Positions 63,025 to 64,000 of a DNA stretch of 64,000 nucleotides are shown here, one piece after another. Under the pieces are notes generated by a model. The model worked only from the letters and a program-made list of their open reading frames with translations, searched no databases and had not been told where the DNA came from. The number at the start of each line of letters is the position of its first letter. The first letter of the stretch is position 1. The stretch covers positions 1,755,001 through 1,819,000 of the forward strand of contig NZ_CP130319.1 of NCBI RefSeq assembly GCF_032271945.1, read 5' to 3'. The position numbers and the translations under genes were made by a program. Source of the stretch: Paenibacillus sp. MBLB1832. Its GTDB lineage: Bacteria; Bacillota; Bacilli; Paenibacillales; NBRC-103111.

Positions 63025-63954
63025 ATGAGTGATCATGCTGCGACCCGGCTGAAGCCGAACGCGCGGAAGAACCCATTGCTAGGTAAAAAGCTGACAGAAA
63101 GCCAATTCGGCTTTCTGTTAGTCCTACCGGCCTTGCTGGTTTTTATGATGGTTATTTTTTATCCTTTCATCAATTCGCTTTACATGAGTATGACCAATCA
63201 GAGTTTGTTGAAACAAAACCGTTCCTTCGTTGGATTAGACAACTTCAAGCAAGTGTTCACGGATCCTGATTTCTTGGCCATCATCAAGAATACGTTGATA
63301 TTTGTAGCAGGAGGCACCTTAGCTCCGTTCGTTCTGGGACTGATCTGGGCGATCGTTCTAAATCAAGGCTTTAAGGGAGCTGAAATACTTAGAGGGCTAA
63401 CGCTGGTTGCTTGGATCGTACCCAGTACAGCCATTGGTTTTTTATGGATGTGGATATTCCACGCCCAATACGGCGTGTTAAATGGTGTGTTAAGCTTCTT
63501 CGGCCTTATTGACAACAACATCAATTGGCTCGGTCAAACAGAAACCTCCATGATGGTCGTTATTATTGCCAAATCATGGCAGACGCTGCCTTGGTTTATG
63601 GCTTTTCTGCTAGGGGGCCTTCAAGGTGTTTCTACCGAGCAAGTGGAAGCGGCTCGAATTGACGGGGCAGGCAATTGGCAGGTGCTGCGGCATGTCGTAT
63701 TGCCGGATATGAAAGAAATCATTTCCTTGGTACTTTTACTTGGAACGATCGGAAGCCTTCAGCATTTTGATCTTCCATGGGTCATGACGCAAGGTGGACC
63801 TGCTACCTCGACGACAACCTTGTCCATCGCTGTTTATCGCAGTGCTTTCCAGGAGTTTAATTTGGGCAATGCTGCAGCTATCGGAGCGGTTTGGGTCGTT
63901 CTGCTGGGCGTATTCGGATACTTCTACTTGCGCAATGCGAGTAAAGATGCCTGA
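63025..63954 (+). CDS. Sugar ABC transporter permease (MalF-like)
   Basis: A 309-residue CUT1 permease with six membrane helices (first FGFLLVLPALLVFMMVIFYP). The EAA loop reads VEAARIDGAGNWQVLRHVV, and the MalF-type DLPWVMTQGGPATSTTTL block is present. The start is ATG 63025 behind GAGGTGA, which overlaps the stop region of the binding-protein gene; a GTG at 63016 overlaps the ribosome site. Confidence 0.95.
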   Translation: MSDHAATRLKPNARKNPLLGKKLTESQFGFLLVLPALLVFMMVIFYPFINSLYMSMTNQSLLKQNRSFVGLDNFKQVFTDPDFLAIIKNTLIFVAGGTLAPFVLGLIWAIVLNQGFKGAEILRGLTLVAWIVPSTAIGFLWMWIFHAQYGVLNGVLSFFGLIDNNINWLGQTETSMMVVIIAKSWQTLPWFMAFLLGGLQGVSTEQVEAARIDGAGNWQVLRHVVLPDMKEIISLVLLLGTIGSLQHFDLPWVMTQGGPATSTTTLSIAVYRSAFQEFNLGNAAAIGAVWVVLLGVFGYFYLRNASKDA

Positions 63955-63977
63955 GGCTAAGAAGGGAGGGTGCACGC

Positions 63978-64000
63978 ATGTTTGAAAAAACAACAGGCTT
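63978..64000 (+). CDS. Start of next transport gene (probable MalG-like permease, 3' truncated)
   Basis: An ATG at 63978, behind GGGAGGG and 23 bases after the permease stop, begins MFEKTTG and runs out of the window. By position it should be the MalG-like permease of this operon, but only seven codons are visible. Confidence 0.6.

Noticed and set aside
1-64000. Search for tRNA, rRNA, CRISPR arrays, riboswitches, prophage and attachment sites
   Set aside because: No tRNA-like cloverleaf, rRNA block, regular spaced repeats or phage genes were seen by eye; short structured RNAs could still be missed without a covariance search.

Overview
The window looks like a chromosomal segment of a Paenibacillus-type Bacillota soil saprophyte. 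The evidence is AGGAGG-type ribosome binding sites, TTG/GTG starts, SLH (surface-layer homology) anchoring, LplA/LplB/LplC-like and MalF/MalG-like sugar ABC transporters, large membrane-spanning AraC regulators, and YesM/YesN-type two-component pairs. Nearly everything serves extracellular polysaccharide breakdown, oligosaccharide uptake and intracellular sugar processing. I see no rRNA, tRNA, CRISPR array or intact mobile element.

Layout. (1) 1-9390: the end of a transport operon (solute-binding protein, permease), a secreted PPIase-like foldase, two near-duplicate secreted beta-helix proteins with C-terminal carbohydrate-binding modules, a sugar isomerase/epimerase-like TIM barrel and a Gfo/Idh/MocA oxidoreductase. 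(2) 9570-12900: a large AraC sensor-regulator, then gene debris. (3) 13033-20722: a GH38 alpha-mannosidase-like enzyme divergent from a ROK regulator, then an operon of PfkB kinase, SIS-domain protein and solute-binding lipoprotein; near-identical dyad operators precede both units. (4) 20730-36535: an AraC regulator (22788-25049, minus) flanked by a secreted beta-helix protein and a permease-permease-binding-protein operon, followed by a 1545-residue beta-helix protein ending in cohesin and dockerin modules, a cohesin-SLH protein and an alpha/beta hydrolase. Four promoters here share one box. (5) 36561-43600: debris of an AraC regulator, a cohesin protein, a GH93/sialidase-like enzyme and an aldose-1-epimerase, interleaved with intact AraC, Gfo/Idh/MocA, creatininase-family and aldo/keto reductase genes. 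(6) 43756-53617: two-component system, binding protein, two permeases, second binding protein and a Gfo/Idh/MocA gene. (7) 53858-55058: remnants of an IS4 transposase, a sporulation sigma factor and an ABC ATPase. (8) 55304-64000: a secreted alpha/alpha-toroid-like enzyme, a response regulator with a double-sensor histidine kinase, and another transport operon running off the window; the promoters on either side of the two-component pair share a conserved box.

How it may work together: secreted modular beta-helix and toroid enzymes cut an acidic or complex polysaccharide, possibly held at the wall by cohesin, dockerin and SLH modules. Several binding proteins (four with an EF-hand-like D-x-D-G-N-G loop) feed oligosaccharides to ABC permeases, and kinase, SIS, oxidoreductase, epimerase, aldo/keto reductase and mannosidase activities process them. 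Each sub-cluster appears to have its own membrane sensor or repressor. The most interesting item is the cohesin-dockerin / cohesin-SLH pair at 28828-35271, a candidate minimal surface-anchored enzyme complex. The actual substrate and any cohesin-dockerin binding cannot be settled from sequence alone.
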